Shown here: piece by piece, positions 6,185 to 6,759 of the stretch
Layout: each line of letters starts with the position of its first letter
How positions within the stretch are numbered: position 1 is the stretch's first letter
Assembly: GCA_012271125.1 (NCBI GenBank)
Contig: JAAXHB010000109.1
Coordinates: forward strand, 1 to 6,759
Direction: 5' to 3'
Origin: Actinomycetota bacterium
Lineage (GTDB): Bacteria > Actinomycetota > Acidimicrobiia > Acidimicrobiales > Aldehydirespiratoraceae
DNA length: 6,759 nt
Notes under the pieces: generated by a model
Database searches by the model: none
Told to the model about the DNA's origin: nothing
What the model saw: the letters and a program-made list of their open reading frames with translations, nothing else
Position numbers and translations under genes: made by a program

Positions 6185-6759
6185 GTGCCACTTACAGATA
6201 CACAGCCGGCATCGGTGACAACCAACTCGCCAAACAAGCATCAATCTGAACCCCTAAACATTCGCTGGCTCGGTCGAGTTACCTATGACGACGCCCTGGC
6301 ATTACAACGACACCTCTACACCCACTCGCAACGTAACCACTTGCTGTTACTAGAGCATCCTCATGTAGTCACCCTCGGACGTCGCGGTAGCCATAAGGAT
6401 CTAATCGGCGGCGCAGCATTGCTTGAAACCCACGGCGCTCAAGTTGTTGAAACTGATCGTGGCGGTGAGGTCACTTACCACGGTCCGGGTCAATTAGTTG
6501 GCTATCCGATCCTGACCGTTCCTGGAAGAGGTGGCATAGCAGGAACCGTCGCCTATGTCAAAAGTGTGGAACAGCTGCTAATCGACGTGCTCGCCGACCT
6601 CGGTCTCGAAGCAGGTCGACTTGAACGACACACCGGTGTATGGATTGATCAAGACGGCATCAGGCCTCGCAAAATCGCTGCCATAGGAGTTCGTCTAGCA
6701 CGGGCACGCTCTATGCATGGCTTTGCTTTGAACATCACAACCGATCTGGAATGGTTCAA
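6185..6759 (+). CDS. lipB: Octanoyl-[acyl carrier protein]:protein N-octanoyltransferase (LipB), 3' end beyond the window
   Basis: LipB moves the octanoyl group from acyl carrier protein to the lipoyl-domain lysine of E2, after which LipA inserts sulfur. The frame stays open to the right edge (191 codons). Visible family motifs are EHPHVVTLGRRG, the substrate-pocket DRGGEVTYHGPGQLVGYP (H99), TGVW (W153), KIAAIGVR with catalytic K163, and HGFALN (H178). In M. tuberculosis LipB the catalytic Lys142 and Cys176 are 34 residues apart, so the Cys here is expected near residue 197, about 14 bases past the window. A TAG lies at 6179-6181, so GTG 6185 is the first start, 20 bases after the E2 stop. 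GTG 6215 is an alternative, and neither has a good ribosome binding site. The residues before NIRWLGRV are not conserved and do not decide between them. It is probably co-transcribed with lpd and sucB, and lipA is expected next. Confidence 0.93.
   Translation, partial: MPLTDTQPASVTTNSPNKHQSEPLNIRWLGRVTYDDALALQRHLYTHSQRNHLLLLEHPHVVTLGRRGSHKDLIGGAALLETHGAQVVETDRGGEVTYHGPGQLVGYPILTVPGRGGIAGTVAYVKSVEQLLIDVLADLGLEAGRLERHTGVWIDQDGIRPRKIAAIGVRLARARSMHGFALNITTDLEWF

Overview
This window is a stretch of housekeeping genes for 2-oxoacid dehydrogenase and lipoate metabolism. It most likely comes from an actinobacterium. The AceE fragment resembles the homodimeric actinobacterial pyruvate dehydrogenase E1. 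The lipoyl E2, TIGR01777-type SDR and lipB genes occur together as they do in Mycobacterium tuberculosis (Rv2215, Rv2216, Rv2217). Several E2 residues near the C-terminus (PIINQPQVAILSTDG, then WDHRAIDGAY) suggest the class Acidimicrobiia, but that placement comes from memory and not from a search. By eye the base composition is intermediate, not the high GC of streptomycetes or mycobacteria.

Layout, left to right. The 5' 505 codons of aceE run leftward off the window edge (1515 to 1). A 39-bp gap separates its start from the divergent rnhA (1555-2010, RNase HI). rnhA converges on a TIGR01777-family SDR gene (3077 to 2211). The 200 bp between those two stops hold a long imperfect inverted repeat (2012-2115). 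Upstream of the SDR gene, a 194-bp divergent region carries a possible 32-codon membrane-peptide gene (3092-3190) and the start region of lpd. From 3272 to the right edge lies a co-directional cluster: lpd (E3), a one-lipoyl-domain E2 (sucB/dlaT type), and lipB. lipB is cut off at 6759, about five residues before its expected catalytic Cys. lipA probably lies beyond the edge.

Four of these proteins act on one swinging arm. AceE decarboxylates pyruvate and reductively acetylates the lipoyl group on E2 Lys42. E2 transfers the acetyl group to CoA. Lpd reoxidises the dihydrolipoyl group. LipB places the octanoyl precursor of that group on Lys42.

I see no dramatic new system. The points worth checking are the TGYTAGAYA motif shared by the start regions of aceE, the SDR gene and lpd; the candidate membrane micropeptide; the long inverted repeat; the oppositely charged E2 linkers; and a short tandem-repeat extension at the Lpd N-terminus. 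There are no tRNA, rRNA, CRISPR or IS features, and no gene-free stretch longer than 300 bases.
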